Shown: positions 1-8,533, counted from the stretch's first letter. The stretch: 64,000 bases of DNA from Paludibacteraceae bacterium (GCA_905234835.1 CAJOIZ010000001.1:212357-276356), one strand, 5' to 3'. Notes: generated from the sequence alone by a model not told the origin. A program made the numbers and translations.

Positions 1-1812
1 GGTTATGGTGGCAGCCGGACCGACAAACTCATTCGGAATGAGGTTATCAGCCACACCGCAAGTGAACTCTTGGTCAGTCATTGTGCCGCTACCTCCATTG
101 GAATCAAAATGTACTGTATAGGCACATGAATTTCCTTCTTCGAAATTCGCTATTACAGAGCAGTCGTTTGCAGGAACAGTGTAAGTGTATGTGCCGTTGT
201 TGTTATCTTTTATCTGATCGGCGCAAGTTCCCGTCCAACCGGTGAAGTTCCAACCTGTCTCCGGCGTTGGGGTCAGGAGAATCTGGTTTCCCTCCTGATA
301 GGAACAATCTTGCGAAGAACGTTCTACTATACCGCGACCATTCACGTAGGTGTCGAGTTTATATCCAGACGCAGCAGTCTGCAAAGACGGAACTATCGTG
401 ATATTGAACGAGCGGTTGGTAGAAGATGTTCCCGTACCGCCTCGTGCATTGACGGTAACATAGACACCATCCGATTGGGTTTGCACCGTAACGGAACCGG
501 AATTAAGGTAATTCTTCGTACTATTTTGGTCATAGTACATACTATAATAACCATCATTACCAAAAACCCATCTGTATCCTGCAACGCTCCAAACCGGGAC
601 GTTGGTGCTATTACTGAAAGTGTATGTTCCGTCCGGCGGGTAAACTTTTCCGTTGACATAGCGCATATCTGACTTATAGAAACAGAACACAATGCGCGTA
701 CATGGTCGCTTTCCAGACTCTCCATCCCTGTACCAATCCAGATAATAGACCGTCGTTTGTGACCCTGATGCCACATTTACACTATTTACCAGTTCCTCAT
801 TATTAGAGAATACAAATGGATCACTGGCAACAGTCGACGACGGGCAATCCTCATAGGTAGCAGTCACGTTGTAGGTCTTACCATCTAATCCCGTGAAAAC
901 AGCCGTCAGGTTGTACACACCCGTTGAACTCTCCGCTACAGTCACTGTCACGTCAGACCATTCGACCACAGTACCGTTCTGTTTGAGGAAGGTCTGCGTC
1001 AAATCCAAATCATTAGAGGTGAAAGTGCCGGTCTTGAAACCCGTCTTGATATAGAAGGCAGCGTTGTAGTTGTTGTTGTCACTGCCATTGCCTGTGCCGG
1101 AGAGTTGCAGATAACGCCATTCGGCATCCGCACCCGTATTGTCGTTATAGACGAGGTCGGAGGTAAGAGGGATGTCTATCTTGGAAACGACTCCTCCTTC
1201 ACCAATTATCGCTCCTACATTACCCGACCCCATAATCCATTGGGCTGCCATCGTGCCGTTTTCGGCTTGCAAAACCACCAATCTACCTGTCGTGATCGAC
1301 CCCATACTGAATCCGTCTGTCTGATTAAAGTAGGAGGACAAGTTGCAACGTGTAGAGCCATAATATCCGTTCGGTTTGGTGTAACCCACCATAAATTCAG
1401 AGTAATTATAATAATAGAACACTCCCTGATATTCGCCAGATTCACAAACCGTGTAGTAATCAAATCCCGGTATCCCCACGGGATAGCCATCCTCGTTCAC
1501 GCGGGGACCAATGACTGTACCACCCTGACCGTCACTATACATCTGCGTTCCAGTAACCCTAATATAGAAATAAAACTGATTGTAGTCCTGACCTGAAAGA
1601 TAATTCTTGTCTATACCGTGAATCTTAATGAACTGGTGCTGACTGCCGTTCTCCCAAAGATACACACCATTATTTTCACCAAAATAGTTTCCATCCACCA
1701 GTTCGGTTTCTATGGTGTAATTGTCCGGATCGCCCCATTTGACAACAAGTTGTGCGTTTGTAGAAACGAGCGCAAGCATAAAAGCTGCGAGTAAGAAGTA
1801 GAGTTTTTTCAT
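1..1812 (-). CDS. Secreted beta-rich surface protein, C-terminus outside window
   Basis: This is the N-terminal 604 codons of a larger protein that runs off the left edge without a stop. It begins MKKLYFLLAAFMLALVSTNA, a clear signal peptide, followed by long Ser/Thr/Gly/Tyr-rich beta-type sequence with no catalytic motif I recognise. Near the left edge it has a segment with NFTGWTGTC and VIANFEEG, typical of InlB-type beta repeats, followed by YTVHFDSNGGSGTM, typical of the Listeria-Bacteroides repeat. Such proteins are usually exported adhesin-like or cell-surface proteins, but the function is unknown. A TAnnTTTG promoter lies about 95 bases upstream of the start. The frame is open throughout, so I am confident it is a gene but not about its role. 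Confidence 0.85.
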   Translation of the reverse strand, partial: MKKLYFLLAAFMLALVSTNAQLVVKWGDPDNYTIETELVDGNYFGENNGVYLWENGSQHQFIKIHGIDKNYLSGQDYNQFYFYIRVTGTQMYSDGQGGTVIGPRVNEDGYPVGIPGFDYYTVCESGEYQGVFYYYNYSEFMVGYTKPNGYYGSTRCNLSSYFNQTDGFSMGSITTGRLVVLQAENGTMAAQWIMGSGNVGAIIGEGGVVSKIDIPLTSDLVYNDNTGADAEWRYLQLSGTGNGSDNNNYNAAFYIKTGFKTGTFTSNDLDLTQTFLKQNGTVVEWSDVTVTVAESSTGVYNLTAVFTGLDGKTYNVTATYEDCPSSTVASDPFVFSNNEELVNSVNVASGSQTTVYYLDWYRDGESGKRPCTRIVFCFYKSDMRYVNGKVYPPDGTYTFSNSTNVPVWSVAGYRWVFGNDGYYSMYYDQNSTKNYLNSGSVTVQTQSDGVYVTVNARGGTGTSSTNRSFNITIVPSLQTAASGYKLDTYVNGRGIVERSSQDCSYQEGNQILLTPTPETGWNFTGWTGTCADQIKDNNNGTYTYTVPANDCSVIANFEEGNSCAYTVHFDSNGGSGTMTDQEFTCGVADNLIPNEFVGPAATIT

Positions 1813-1905
1813 ATTCGTAAGATTTTATATATTTCTTATTTAGATTGATATGGCACTTTGGTGCGGGTAAGCGACCGTTGCCGTACTATACCGCATTTTG
1901 CGGCG

Positions 1906-1937
1906 CAAATGTACAAATAGAAACAAAAAACTGCAAC
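1906..1937 (-). promoter_or_regulatory. Bacteroidetes-type promoter of the first gene
   Basis: Read on the minus strand, a -7 element TACATTTG (1906-1913) is preceded 20 bases upstream by a TTG (1934-1937 region). This matches the Bacteroidetes pattern and lies upstream of the secreted protein starting at 1812. Inferred from sequence only. Confidence 0.5.
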
Positions 1938-2092
1938 ATGCATAAGGATATTTTTTCGTTTTTTATCCGAAACGAGTTATTTTTGCCCTGAAAACGCCTA
2001 TTTCATTTCCCTTTTCCGGCATACATAAGACAGAACAAGCCAAAGTATAGTCATGCCCTTTATATGGTTTAGACAGATTTTATCTCAATAAA

Positions 2093-2385
2093 AGAGTCAA
2101 CCTTTTTCTGGTTTGATTATACGGCAAAAGGAGCGCCCGTTATCGTGTCGTTATCGACTCGTTATCGTGTCGTTATCGACTCGTTATCGTGTCGTTGTCG
2201 TGTCGTTGCCGTCTCGTTGCCGTCTCGTTGCCGTAGTTGCTTGCTGTCTGCTCACTGACTGCGTGTTGATTACTACGTGTTGGGGAGTGAATGTTGGGGA
2301 CTGCGTGTTGTTTAGCTGCGCTGTTGGGGACTGCGTGTTGGTTACTACGTGTTGGTTACTGCGTGTTTGTCAGTTGCACTGTTTG
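2093..2385. repeat. Modular intergenic repeat block, copy 1
   Basis: The block has ordered parts: a word like AAGGTTGACTC (reverse strand) at 2093-2107, an array of degenerate GTTATCGTGTC / GTTATCGACTC words at 2138-2232, a spacer AGTTGCTTGCTGT at 2235-2247, then an array of words around ACTGCGTGTTGG and TACTACGTGTTGG to about 2385. The same order of parts, reverse-complemented, appears at 18703-19004, and a degenerate relative at 48695-48820. An open frame of 100 codons across it is made only of repeated words and is not called as a gene. Confidence 0.75.
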
Positions 2386-2441
2386 GGCTCTGAAAAGGAT
2401 GTGTACAATGAGTGACAAAAAGAAGGTGCATAATGAGTGAC

Positions 2442-2474
2442 AAAAAGGGCGTGTGCCAAGGATTGGACACACGC
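2442..2474 (-). terminator. pnp: Rho-independent terminator downstream of pnp
   Basis: On the minus strand a GCGTGTGTCC / GGCACACGC stem with a 7-base loop is followed by CCTTTTTG. It lies about 85 bases beyond the pnp stop in the pnp direction. Just outside it the word AATGAGTGACAAAAAG occurs twice (about 2407 and 2432). Confidence 0.6.
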
Positions 2475-2483
2475 ACTTTTCGT

Positions 2484-2569
2484 ATTAGCGTCTTATTTTA
2501 GATGCTGAGTTAGTGTCTTATTTTAGACGCTGAATTAGTGTCTGCTTAGATGCTGAGTTAATGTCTGCG
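2484..2569. repeat. Tandem 23-25 base repeat at the pnp 3' end
   Basis: Roughly three and a half units based on TTAGATGCTGAGTTAGTGTC / TTAGACGCTGAATTAGTGTC run through the 3' end of pnp. The last unit overlaps its stop codon (2558-2560) and last residues. The units differ at a few bases and in length (23 to 25), so this is a variable-word array, not an exact satellite. Confidence 0.7.
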
Positions 2570-4882
2570 GTCGAGGCGGGCTCCGTCGCCGTCAAAGTCG
2601 CGGTTGCGGAAGTCTCGCTGTCCGTGACGTTCGGAACGGGGACGGTCGCCGTAGTTATGCTCGCCACGGTTGCCAAAGATAGCGCGCTCACCACGGGGAG
2701 GACGCTGCGGACGCTCGGGGTCGGTGTAGCCTTCGGGTTTGTCCTTGAGAGCCCGTGCGGAGAGGCGGAACTTGCCCGTCTTCTCGTCAATCTCAAGCAA
2801 CTTGATCATCAGCTTGTCGCCCTCGTGAATACCCGTCTCCTCCATCGTATCATAACGTTTCCAGTCAATCTCGGAGATGTGGAGCAGTCCCTCCTTGCCG
2901 GGCATGAACTCAACGAAGCAGCCGTAAGGCATAATGGACTTGACCGTCGCCTCGTAAATCTCGCCCACTTCGGGCAGAGCCACGATGGCTTTGATCTTCG
3001 CCATAGCGGCTTTCATCGAATCGCCGTTGTTGCTGGCGATCTCCACTTTGCCGCCACGTTCGTCCTCGTCAATAGCAATAACCGTACCAGTCTCAGCCTG
3101 GATGCCTTGGATAATCTTCCCGCCCGGGCCAATAACGGCACCAATCATGTCCTTCGGGATGTAGAAGGTAATAATGCGCGGAGCGTGCGGCTTGAGGTCA
3201 GCACGCGGTTCGGGCATCACTTCGAGCATACGGTCGAGGATGTACATGCGTGCCTGATGCGCCTGTGCGAGGGCGTTCTCCAGAATCTCGTAGCTGAGTC
3301 CGTCCACCTTGATATCCATCTGGCAAGCAGTCAGACCGTCGCGTGTGCCGGTGGTCTTGAAGTCCATATCGCCGAGGTGGTCCTCATCGCCGAGGATGTC
3401 GCTCAGAATGGCGTAGTTCGTACCTTTGTTCTCGGAGATGAGTCCCATAGCGATACCGCTGACGGGTTTCTTAATCTGCACGCCTGCATCCATCAGAGCC
3501 AGACAGCCTGCGCAGACAGTCGCCATCGAGCTTGAGCCGTTGGACTCGAGGATGTCGGATACGACACGTATGGCGTATGGATAGTCTTCGGGAATCATGT
3601 TCTTGAGCGCGCGGCAGGCAAGATTGCCGTGTCCCACCTCTCTGCGTCCCACGCCGCGCTGCGGTTTGGCCTCGCCGGTGGCGAAGGGCGGGAAGTTGTA
3701 GTGGAGGAGGAAGCGGTCGGTGTCCTGAATGAGCGCTTCGTCAATGATTTTCTCGTCGCGTGAGGTGCCGAGCGTTACGGTCGAGAGCGACTGTGTCTCG
3801 CCGCGAGTGAAGATAGCGGAGCCGTGAGGTCCGGGCAGGGGGCTGACTTCGCACCAGATGGGGCGTATGTCGGTCGTCTTGCGTCCGTCGAGGCGCTTGC
3901 CCTCGTCGAGTACGGCGCGGCGCATTGCCTCTTTCTCCACGTCGTGGTAGTAGCGGTCAACCAGTGCGGCGATGTCGTCAATCTCCACTTCGAGAGCCTC
4001 GGCGCGCTGCTGCATATAGTCGGTCTTGTCGGTCTTGAAATCCTCGCGGATCTGCTTGAACATCTCCTCGCGGTGGTGCTTGTCGGTGTCGGCGCTGGTA
4101 GCCTGCGCATAAGCGCGGTCGTAAGCGTAGTCATGCACCGCCTGGCGCAGTTCGTCGTCGTTGATCTCGTGGCAGTACTCGCGCTTGGTCTCCTTGCCGT
4201 ACTCGCGCATCATCTCCAGCTGTGCGCGGCACTGGGGTTTGATGGCCTCGTGAGCCGCCTTGATAGCCTCCAGCATCACGCTCTCAGGCACCTCTTTCAT
4301 CTCGCCTTCCACCATCATGATATTGTCCTCGGTAGCGGCTACAACCAGTTCGAGGTCAGCATGTTCGCACTGCTCAAAAGTGGGGTTGATGACCATCTCG
4401 CCGTTCACGCGGGCGACGCGCACCTCGCTGATCGGGCCCTCGAAAGGAATATCGGAGCAGGACAGAGCCGCCGAAGCAGCCAGACCGGCTATGCTCTCGG
4501 GCATGTCGATGCCGTCGGCGCTGTAGAGTGTCACGTTGACAAAAGTGTCCGCATGGTAATTGGCGGGGAAGAGGGGACGGAGTGCGCGGTCAATCAGGCG
4601 TGCAATCAGTATCTCGTAGTCGCTCGCTTTGCCTTCGCGGCGGGTGAAGCCGCCCGGGAAACGGCCGGCGGAAGCGAATTTCTCCTTGTACTCGACTGTC
4701 AATGGCATAAAGTCCGTGCCGGGAACGGCATCCTTGGCACTGCATACCGTGGCTAAAATCATCGTGTTACCCAGCGTTGCCATAACGGCTCCGTCAGCCT
4801 GTTTCGCCAACTTGCCCGTCTCGAGGGTGATGACCCTGCCGTCCGGCAACTGAATCTCTTTTCTAACAATGTTCATCGTCAT
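2558..4882 (-). CDS. pnp: Polynucleotide phosphorylase (polyribonucleotide nucleotidyltransferase)
   Basis: Phosphorolytic 3'-5' exoribonuclease of RNA turnover. The order is classical: first RNase PH-like domain (about residues 10-145, with [19 protein letters not shown]), all-helical linker, second RNase PH-like domain (about 325-560, with [20 protein letters not shown] and [15 protein letters not shown], the metal-binding aspartates), a KH domain ([18 protein letters not shown]) and an S1 domain ([20 protein letters not shown]). A tail of about 55 residues rich in Arg, Gly and Asp follows. Such tails are variable in the family and may aid RNA binding. Length is usual for the family (about 700-775). 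The start could equally be the Met at 4876, two codons later. A TAnnTTTG promoter lies 74 bases upstream and a terminator downstream, so it is probably monocistronic. Confidence 0.98.
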   Translation of the reverse strand: MTMNIVRKEIQLPDGRVITLETGKLAKQADGAVMATLGNTMILATVCSAKDAVPGTDFMPLTVEYKEKFASAGRFPGGFTRREGKASDYEILIARLIDRALRPLFPANYHADTFVNVTLYSADGIDMPESIAGLAASAALSCSDIPFEGPISEVRVARVNGEMVINPTFEQCEHADLELVVAATEDNIMMVEGEMKEVPESVMLEAIKAAHEAIKPQCRAQLEMMREYGKETKREYCHEINDDELRQAVHDYAYDRAYAQATSADTDKHHREEMFKQIREDFKTDKTDYMQQRAEALEVEIDDIAALVDRYYHDVEKEAMRRAVLDEGKRLDGRKTTDIRPIWCEVSPLPGPHGSAIFTRGETQSLSTVTLGTSRDEKIIDEALIQDTDRFLLHYNFPPFATGEAKPQRGVGRREVGHGNLACRALKNMIPEDYPYAIRVVSDILESNGSSSMATVCAGCLALMDAGVQIKKPVSGIAMGLISENKGTNYAILSDILGDEDHLGDMDFKTTGTRDGLTACQMDIKVDGLSYEILENALAQAHQARMYILDRMLEVMPEPRADLKPHAPRIITFYIPKDMIGAVIGPGGKIIQGIQAETGTVIAIDEDERGGKVEIASNNGDSMKAAMAKIKAIVALPEVGEIYEATVKSIMPYGCFVEFMPGKEGLLHISEIDWKRYDTMEETGIHEGDKLMIKLLEIDEKTGKFRLSARALKDKPEGYTDPERPQRPPRGERAIFGNRGEHNYGDRPRSERHGQRDFRNRDFDGDGARLDRRH

Positions 4883-4955
4883 TTGTTTGTTTTTTGTTCA
4901 TAATATGAGCCGCCGTTTGCGGCCCGAAAATCTGTTTGACCCATAAAAAGCCGCG

Positions 4956-4987
4956 CAAAGGTACAACACCTTTGGCACACGCACAAA
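4956..4987 (-). promoter_or_regulatory. pnp: pnp promoter
   Basis: On the minus strand TTTG (4984-4987) is followed after 20 bases by TACCTTTG (4956-4963). This is a textbook Bacteroidetes -33/-7 pair upstream of pnp, predicting a leader of roughly 70 bases. Confidence 0.7.
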
Positions 4988-5069
4988 TTTATTTATGATT
5001 TCAAATTGCAAATTGCAAATTTATGATTTATGGTTTATGATTTATGGTTTCAAATCCGCCCATTAGTCC

Positions 5070-5099
5070 GCAACCATAAAAGTCCACCGGACTTTCATG
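5070..5099. repeat. Interspersed palindromic repeat, copy 1
   Basis: A 30-base word whose core is the palindrome AAAGTCCACCGGACTTT preceded by GCAACCAT and followed by CATG. A second copy is at 5354-5383 and a reverse-oriented copy at 18720-18749. The flanking CCGCCCATTA is also shared between the first two copies. All three lie between genes. It resembles a REP-type palindrome, and no RAYT transposase is present in the window. Confidence 0.75.
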
Positions 5100-5130
5100 C
5101 GTGCAAAGATACGATAACGGGGAAATGAAT

Positions 5131-5190
5131 TTTCCCACTGCGTCCCACTGCTTCCCAATAAGTCCCACTAATTCCCACTGCGTCCCAATT
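5131..5190. repeat. Six-unit 10-base tandem array
   Basis: Exactly six consecutive 10-base words of the pattern nnTCCCAnTn: TTTCCCACTG, CGTCCCACTG, CTTCCCAATA, AGTCCCACTA, ATTCCCACTG, CGTCCCAATT. Words vary while the period is kept. The surrounding 4990-5557 interval holds no gene but has AT-rich words (ATTGCAAATTG, TTTATGGTTTATGA), the perfect palindrome GTTCAAATAGTATTTGAAC at 5264-5282 and other repeats. Confidence 0.75.
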
Positions 5191-5353
5191 CTAGTCTATG
5201 ATTTCATGTTTGTGATTCCATGTTTTTTTGTGTTGTCTTTGTAAACGGCTTTGGGGAGCCGATGTTCAAATAGTATTTGAACGAAATAGACAAAACTCAA
5301 ATCCTTTACAAGCGTCTCTGAGGAGCCGTGTCGGAATATCCGCCCATTATGCC

Positions 5354-5383
5354 GCAACCATAAAAGTCCACCGGACTTTCATG
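5354..5383. repeat. Interspersed palindromic repeat, copy 2
   Basis: Second copy of the GCAACCAT plus AAAGTCCACCGGACTTT word, in the same orientation as the copy at 5070-5099, from which it differs only outside the core. Confidence 0.75.
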
Positions 5384-5437
5384 TGACGCAATGAACAAAG
5401 TCCTATTCTTTACAAGCGGCTACCAGCCGCTACAACA

Positions 5438-5500
5438 GACGAAAGGCACTTCAACGCGGAGTGCCTTTCGTCGTTATATAACGGCAGGGATTAAGCCGCC
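5438..5500. repeat. Tandem-hairpin repeat, copy 1
   Basis: A 13-base perfect stem (GACGAAAGGCACT with AGTGCCTTTCGTC) is followed by GTTATAT and a second small GGC/GCC hairpin. A second copy with changed but still paired bases lies at 58484-58545 downstream of mutB. It may work as a bidirectional terminator here, between the repeat region and the 3' end of the minus-strand gene ending at 5558. Confidence 0.6.
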
Positions 5501-5557
5501 TGAGCTGAACCTTTCGCGGTCTCTTTCGGCTGAGCCGATATTCAAAAGAGAATAGTT

Positions 5558-7201
5558 TTATTTATCCGGATGAATACATGTGACCCCATCAGGGACGAGG
5601 ATGAGGCGTTCGTGCTCTGCGAAAGAGGGAGAAAGGATGCTCCATGTGGGATTGTTGTATTGCTCAGATAATTGGATATCTGCTAAATCACACAATGTAT
5701 AATAGATATTATCTCCATTTAGTTTCGCTTGCTTGTGCGAATGAGCATTGGTGACTTTATCTGCATAAAAGGAGTTGTAGGAATCCGACCACCAAAAGAT
5801 AAACGGGACGTGGTACTCCTCTACTTTCGGTGTGCAGTTGCCACCGTGACCTCCACCTCCTTCACAGATTTCTTCACCATGGTCGGAGACGAACATAAAT
5901 GCAGAAACAGTGTTTGGTCGGTTAATTTGGTCTATAATCGAGGATAGAATGTAGTCAGTGTACAAGATACTATTGTCATAGGCATTGATGAGCATAGTAC
6001 TATCTCGAACCATATCTACGCTGCAATTATTGGAATTCGGATTGTAAAGTTCAAACTCTTTTTCATAGTTCGTAAAGAAACTATGATTGCCCATAAATTG
6101 CATTATAACAAACAACTTGTCATGTTGTTGAACTAAAGAATCTATTATATGAATCATCGTCTTATCACCCGATAGGATTTCTCCCTCTTTAACTACATTC
6201 GGCACTATAATAAGCGAATCCACGCCATCTGATAGATATTTCTCATAGGAAAGGAGATTTGTGTTATTGACAATAGTGAAGACTTTGAAACCGCACTCTC
6301 TAAATGGTTCAATAATAGATCGTTCGGCATAATTGAGTTCGAAGTTGTCTGGAGTTGCGCGAGTAACTAATTGCGGCACGGAATACATAGTGAGGCATGC
6401 TTGTGAGAAGTAGTCATCGAAAATCATAATGTTGCTTTCTTTGGCTTCCAAACGTGGAGTAGTTGAACGACGATATTTGCCATTGAGCGAGACGTTGTCA
6501 TAGCGCAAGGATTCGCCGATAGCGAAGATGTAGATTTCTTTTTTGTCGGTAGGAACAATGTTCCGATGAGCGCCCATGTTGATATTTTTCATATTCTCCC
6601 ATTGTTTCTTGCGTTGCAAACTCTTGTGAGCGTTGAGACATTGGAAAGGTACGTTGTATGGGGGACGATTCCAAATTCGGTTGTCCACATAGTAACGAAT
6701 TGTGACTTGCTCTTTGTAAAAGCCGAATAACTTATAAGTCACGAATATCGGTGCAACAAAAAGCGCAACGATTACTATGTATGCAGATGATTTACGGTCT
6801 TGCGAGGGTTTGTACAAAATACAACTTGCGATACAAATGAGCAATAAAGGAATCCAATGGAATACTTCACAAAAGTTGGTATTGTAAAACTCGGAGGCTT
6901 CTTGCGGATTCGTTTTAATGGTCGAGATGATTCCTCCAGGCAGTAGGTAGTCTCTGTATAAATCGACCATCGTCAAGTCTGTAAGTGCAAAGATGGTGAG
7001 GATAGATGTCAAGACACAATAGACCCATTTATGCCGACAGAGCGAGATAAGTGCTATTACCGGTAAAGAGAAAATCAGCCCTGTCAGCATATAACTCAAG
7101 CCGGAGTTGTTTGTGAGCGCATATACGACATTGGGGTAAACAGGGATAATTGTCAGGCACACGAGACTCAATAAACGAAAGATAAGATTTTTATTCTTCA
7201 T
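5558..7201 (-). CDS. Phosphoethanolamine transferase-like inner-membrane sulfatase-fold protein
   Basis: EptA/CptA-like enzyme, expected to transfer phosphoethanolamine to lipid A or another surface glycan. Residues 1-155 contain about five hydrophobic membrane segments. The periplasmic part starts around residue 200 and has the family motifs: IFAIGESLRYDNVSLNG (metal-binding Glu), STTPRL, a CLTMYSVP segment where the nucleophilic Thr would sit, FVIMQFMGNHSFF, YDNSILYTDYIL, and FVSDHGEE (metal-binding Asp/His). At 547 residues it matches the family. It is AT-richer than pnp, suggesting acquisition. Its start codon directly follows a hairpin of a 340-base structured leader shared with the type IIG gene at 49907. 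The exact substrate cannot be told from sequence. Confidence 0.85.
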   Translation of the reverse strand: MKNKNLIFRLLSLVCLTIIPVYPNVVYALTNNSGLSYMLTGLIFSLPVIALISLCRHKWVYCVLTSILTIFALTDLTMVDLYRDYLLPGGIISTIKTNPQEASEFYNTNFCEVFHWIPLLLICIASCILYKPSQDRKSSAYIVIVALFVAPIFVTYKLFGFYKEQVTIRYYVDNRIWNRPPYNVPFQCLNAHKSLQRKKQWENMKNINMGAHRNIVPTDKKEIYIFAIGESLRYDNVSLNGKYRRSTTPRLEAKESNIMIFDDYFSQACLTMYSVPQLVTRATPDNFELNYAERSIIEPFRECGFKVFTIVNNTNLLSYEKYLSDGVDSLIIVPNVVKEGEILSGDKTMIHIIDSLVQQHDKLFVIMQFMGNHSFFTNYEKEFELYNPNSNNCSVDMVRDSTMLINAYDNSILYTDYILSSIIDQINRPNTVSAFMFVSDHGEEICEGGGGHGGNCTPKVEEYHVPFIFWWSDSYNSFYADKVTNAHSHKQAKLNGDNIYYTLCDLADIQLSEQYNNPTWSILSPSFAEHERLILVPDGVTCIHPDK

Positions 7202-7541
7202 GATTGATAGTAATTGTTTTTGTGCTTACTATCAATCGCAAAATGGGGAAGAAAAAGGCATGAGCCATTCTCTCACATTCACGGGAAGTCCGGAAAGATA
7301 AAACCCGCCTACAAACGAGATACGCTCACACCAAAAGTGCGAACATTACTTTGTTTGTAGTGCAGAATACCTTGTTAGGTCTTCCGTGAAATGCTTTTAC
7401 CCAATTCAACAAGAATTAGTTTTCCGGACTTTTTCTGTGAATGTGAATAATAGTAATGCTTGTTAATATATCAGCGCAACACTTTGCGCTTAGGTTAATC
7501 GGTCAAGTTGGTCGATAGGTTGCTCCTGTTTAACGTCATGG
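7202..7541 (-). ncRNA. Structured leader element, copy 1 (upstream of the phosphoethanolamine transferase)
   Basis: Read in the gene direction (minus strand) the element has CCATGACGTTAAACAGGA (7524-7541), a GCGCAA/TTGCGC hairpin (7474-7489) and the word AGCATTACTATTATT. A long stem follows (7421-7445 with 7274-7296, 9+10 pairs), enclosing two hairpins, GAAGACCT/AGGTATTC (7365-7384) and CTACAAAC/GTTTGTAG (7309-7316 with 7353-7360). Next come hairpin AATGG/CCATT (7242-7269) and a 12-pair hairpin GATTGATAGTAA/TTACTATCAATC (7202-7237) that touches the ATG. The copy at 49605-49906 has the same order of helices with mostly different arm sequences. The base pairing is seen directly. That it acts as an RNA, riboswitch-like leader or mobile structured element is inference. 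Confidence 0.7.
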
Positions 7542-7580
7542 AGAGGGGACGAGATGGTTTGCGGCGGCAAACGGGATGGA

Positions 7581-7985
7581 TTATGCTTCCTTTGCCAACA
7601 ATTGCTCTATCTTCTCTACCAGTTCATAAGCAAGCGGTTTGAGTGCATCCAAGTCCTCACGGGACACATTGTAGATGACATCATAATCGGCCTTTTCACG
7701 CATGTTCTCCATAACAGCAAGAAAATGCCCGAACTTTGGGTCTATAATGCCCGTCTTGATAAAATGCTGATGAAACTGCATATTCATGCCATGATGCGAT
7801 TTGGTAAATATACCGTTTGCCACAAACAAGGCATGTACTATATGAAAAACAGCATAGTAAAAGCGGTTCGCTGCTGCCGATACAGACTGAAAGCCCAATA
7901 ATTGTTCTCCCTCATTAAGACAGGCGTGCGCCTTCTCCAAATGCAATCGGGTCAAGGTTTTACGATCTTCATTTGTCAAACTCAT
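7581..7985 (-). CDS. HEPN domain protein (toxin of a HEPN/MNT pair)
   Basis: 134 residues, helical, with the HEPN signature R41-FYYAVF-H48 (RX6H) in the motif NRFYYAVFHIVHALF. HEPN/MNT pairs are toxin-antitoxin modules in which the HEPN protein is typically a ribonuclease and the MNT partner neutralises it, in characterised cases by AMPylating a tyrosine near the RX6H site. Y43/Y44 here fit such a site. Its start overlaps the 3' end of the nucleotidyltransferase gene by four bases, so the two are translationally coupled and share the promoter at about 8325. Residues beyond 60 are not diagnostic. Confidence 0.85.
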   Translation of the reverse strand: MSLTNEDRKTLTRLHLEKAHACLNEGEQLLGFQSVSAAANRFYYAVFHIVHALFVANGIFTKSHHGMNMQFHQHFIKTGIIDPKFGHFLAVMENMREKADYDVIYNVSREDLDALKPLAYELVEKIEQLLAKEA

Positions 7986-8299
7986 ACCAGTACAATCTTG
8001 TCGTTTTCCACATTATGGCAGAACGGAGTAAAATGCCGCTCCTGCCATTCCTTACGAGTGTATAGCATAGGGTTGATCTCTTTCCCGAGCGACCATCCCA
8101 TTTCGATAAACGGATACGCATAACGGTCAAAATCCTGCAACTGCTGTTTGTCCTTATCCACAAGAACAATCAAATCCCAATCGGAGTCGGAGCGATAATC
8201 GCCGCGAGCCCGTGAGCCATATAGCCAAAGACTACTTCCCTTCGGAAGAATCTGTCTGCCCATTGTTTTGATACGTTGTATGATTGATGGTTCTTGCAT
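7982..8299 (-). CDS. MNT nucleotidyltransferase (antitoxin of the HEPN/MNT pair)
   Basis: 105 residues, the size of minimal nucleotidyltransferases. The active site is G28-S29-RARGDYRSDS-D40-W-D42, with the two metal-binding aspartates intact, so it should be catalytically competent. It is the first gene of a two-gene operon with the HEPN protein (4-base overlap). The order antitoxin first, toxin second matches many HEPN/MNT loci. A clear TAnnTTTG promoter lies just upstream. It may be a stability or phage-defence module next to the phosphoethanolamine transferase. Confidence 0.88.
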   Translation of the reverse strand: MQEPSIIQRIKTMGRQILPKGSSLWLYGSRARGDYRSDSDWDLIVLVDKDKQQLQDFDRYAYPFIEMGWSLGKEINPMLYTRKEWQERHFTPFCHNVENDKIVLV

Positions 8300-8320
8300 A
8301 GGTGCAAAACTTTACGGCGG

Positions 8321-8353
8321 CAAAGGTACAAAAGAAATGAGGACATATGCAAA
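8321..8353 (-). promoter_or_regulatory. Promoter of the HEPN/MNT operon
   Basis: On the minus strand TTTG (8350-8353), 21 bases, TACCTTTG (8321-8328). It lies 21 bases upstream of the MNT start codon. Confidence 0.65.
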
Positions 8354-8359
8354 TATTTT

Positions 8360-8430
8360 AGTTGAAAGTTGATAGTTGATAGTTGAAAGTTGAGTGAAGT
8401 TGGAGAGTTGAGAGTTTATAGTTTATGATT
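8360..8430. repeat. Array of AGTTGATAGTTGA / AGAGTTGAGAGTT words
   Basis: Degenerate direct words based on GTTGATAGTTGAAAGTTGA then GGAGAGTTGAGAGTT. The reverse complement (TCAACTCTCAACTCT) occurs in an array at 52583-52672 and once inside lepA at 16844-16858. The interval 8354-8533 holds no gene. Confidence 0.7.
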
Positions 8431-8533
8431 TCGGATTGCATAGTATGGAAAATGCACGCACGGAGTAACGGGGTACTCCGTGCGTGGGATGCACTAATGT
8501 GCGCGGGGGAACTAAAGTGCTGTGCAGTTTACT

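Noticed and set aside
2140..2385. CRISPR-like array
   Set aside because: Words of about 11-19 bases are adjacent without unique spacers and no cas genes are near.
2113..2415. 100-codon open frame in the repeat block
   Set aside because: Its residues are only translations of repeated words (VSLSTRYRV, VTTCW) and the same words are non-coding in copy 2.
3824..4756. 310-codon open frame opposite pnp
   Set aside because: Antisense shadow of pnp with Val/Leu/His-rich composition typical of reversed coding sequence.
7280..7450. Integron attC site
   Set aside because: A GTTAGGT word occurs, but the paired RYYYAAC core and an integrase are absent and the helix order does not fit attC.
7202..7541. 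Retron RNA
   Set aside because: Terminal inverted arms would fit, but no reverse transcriptase is coded nearby at either copy.
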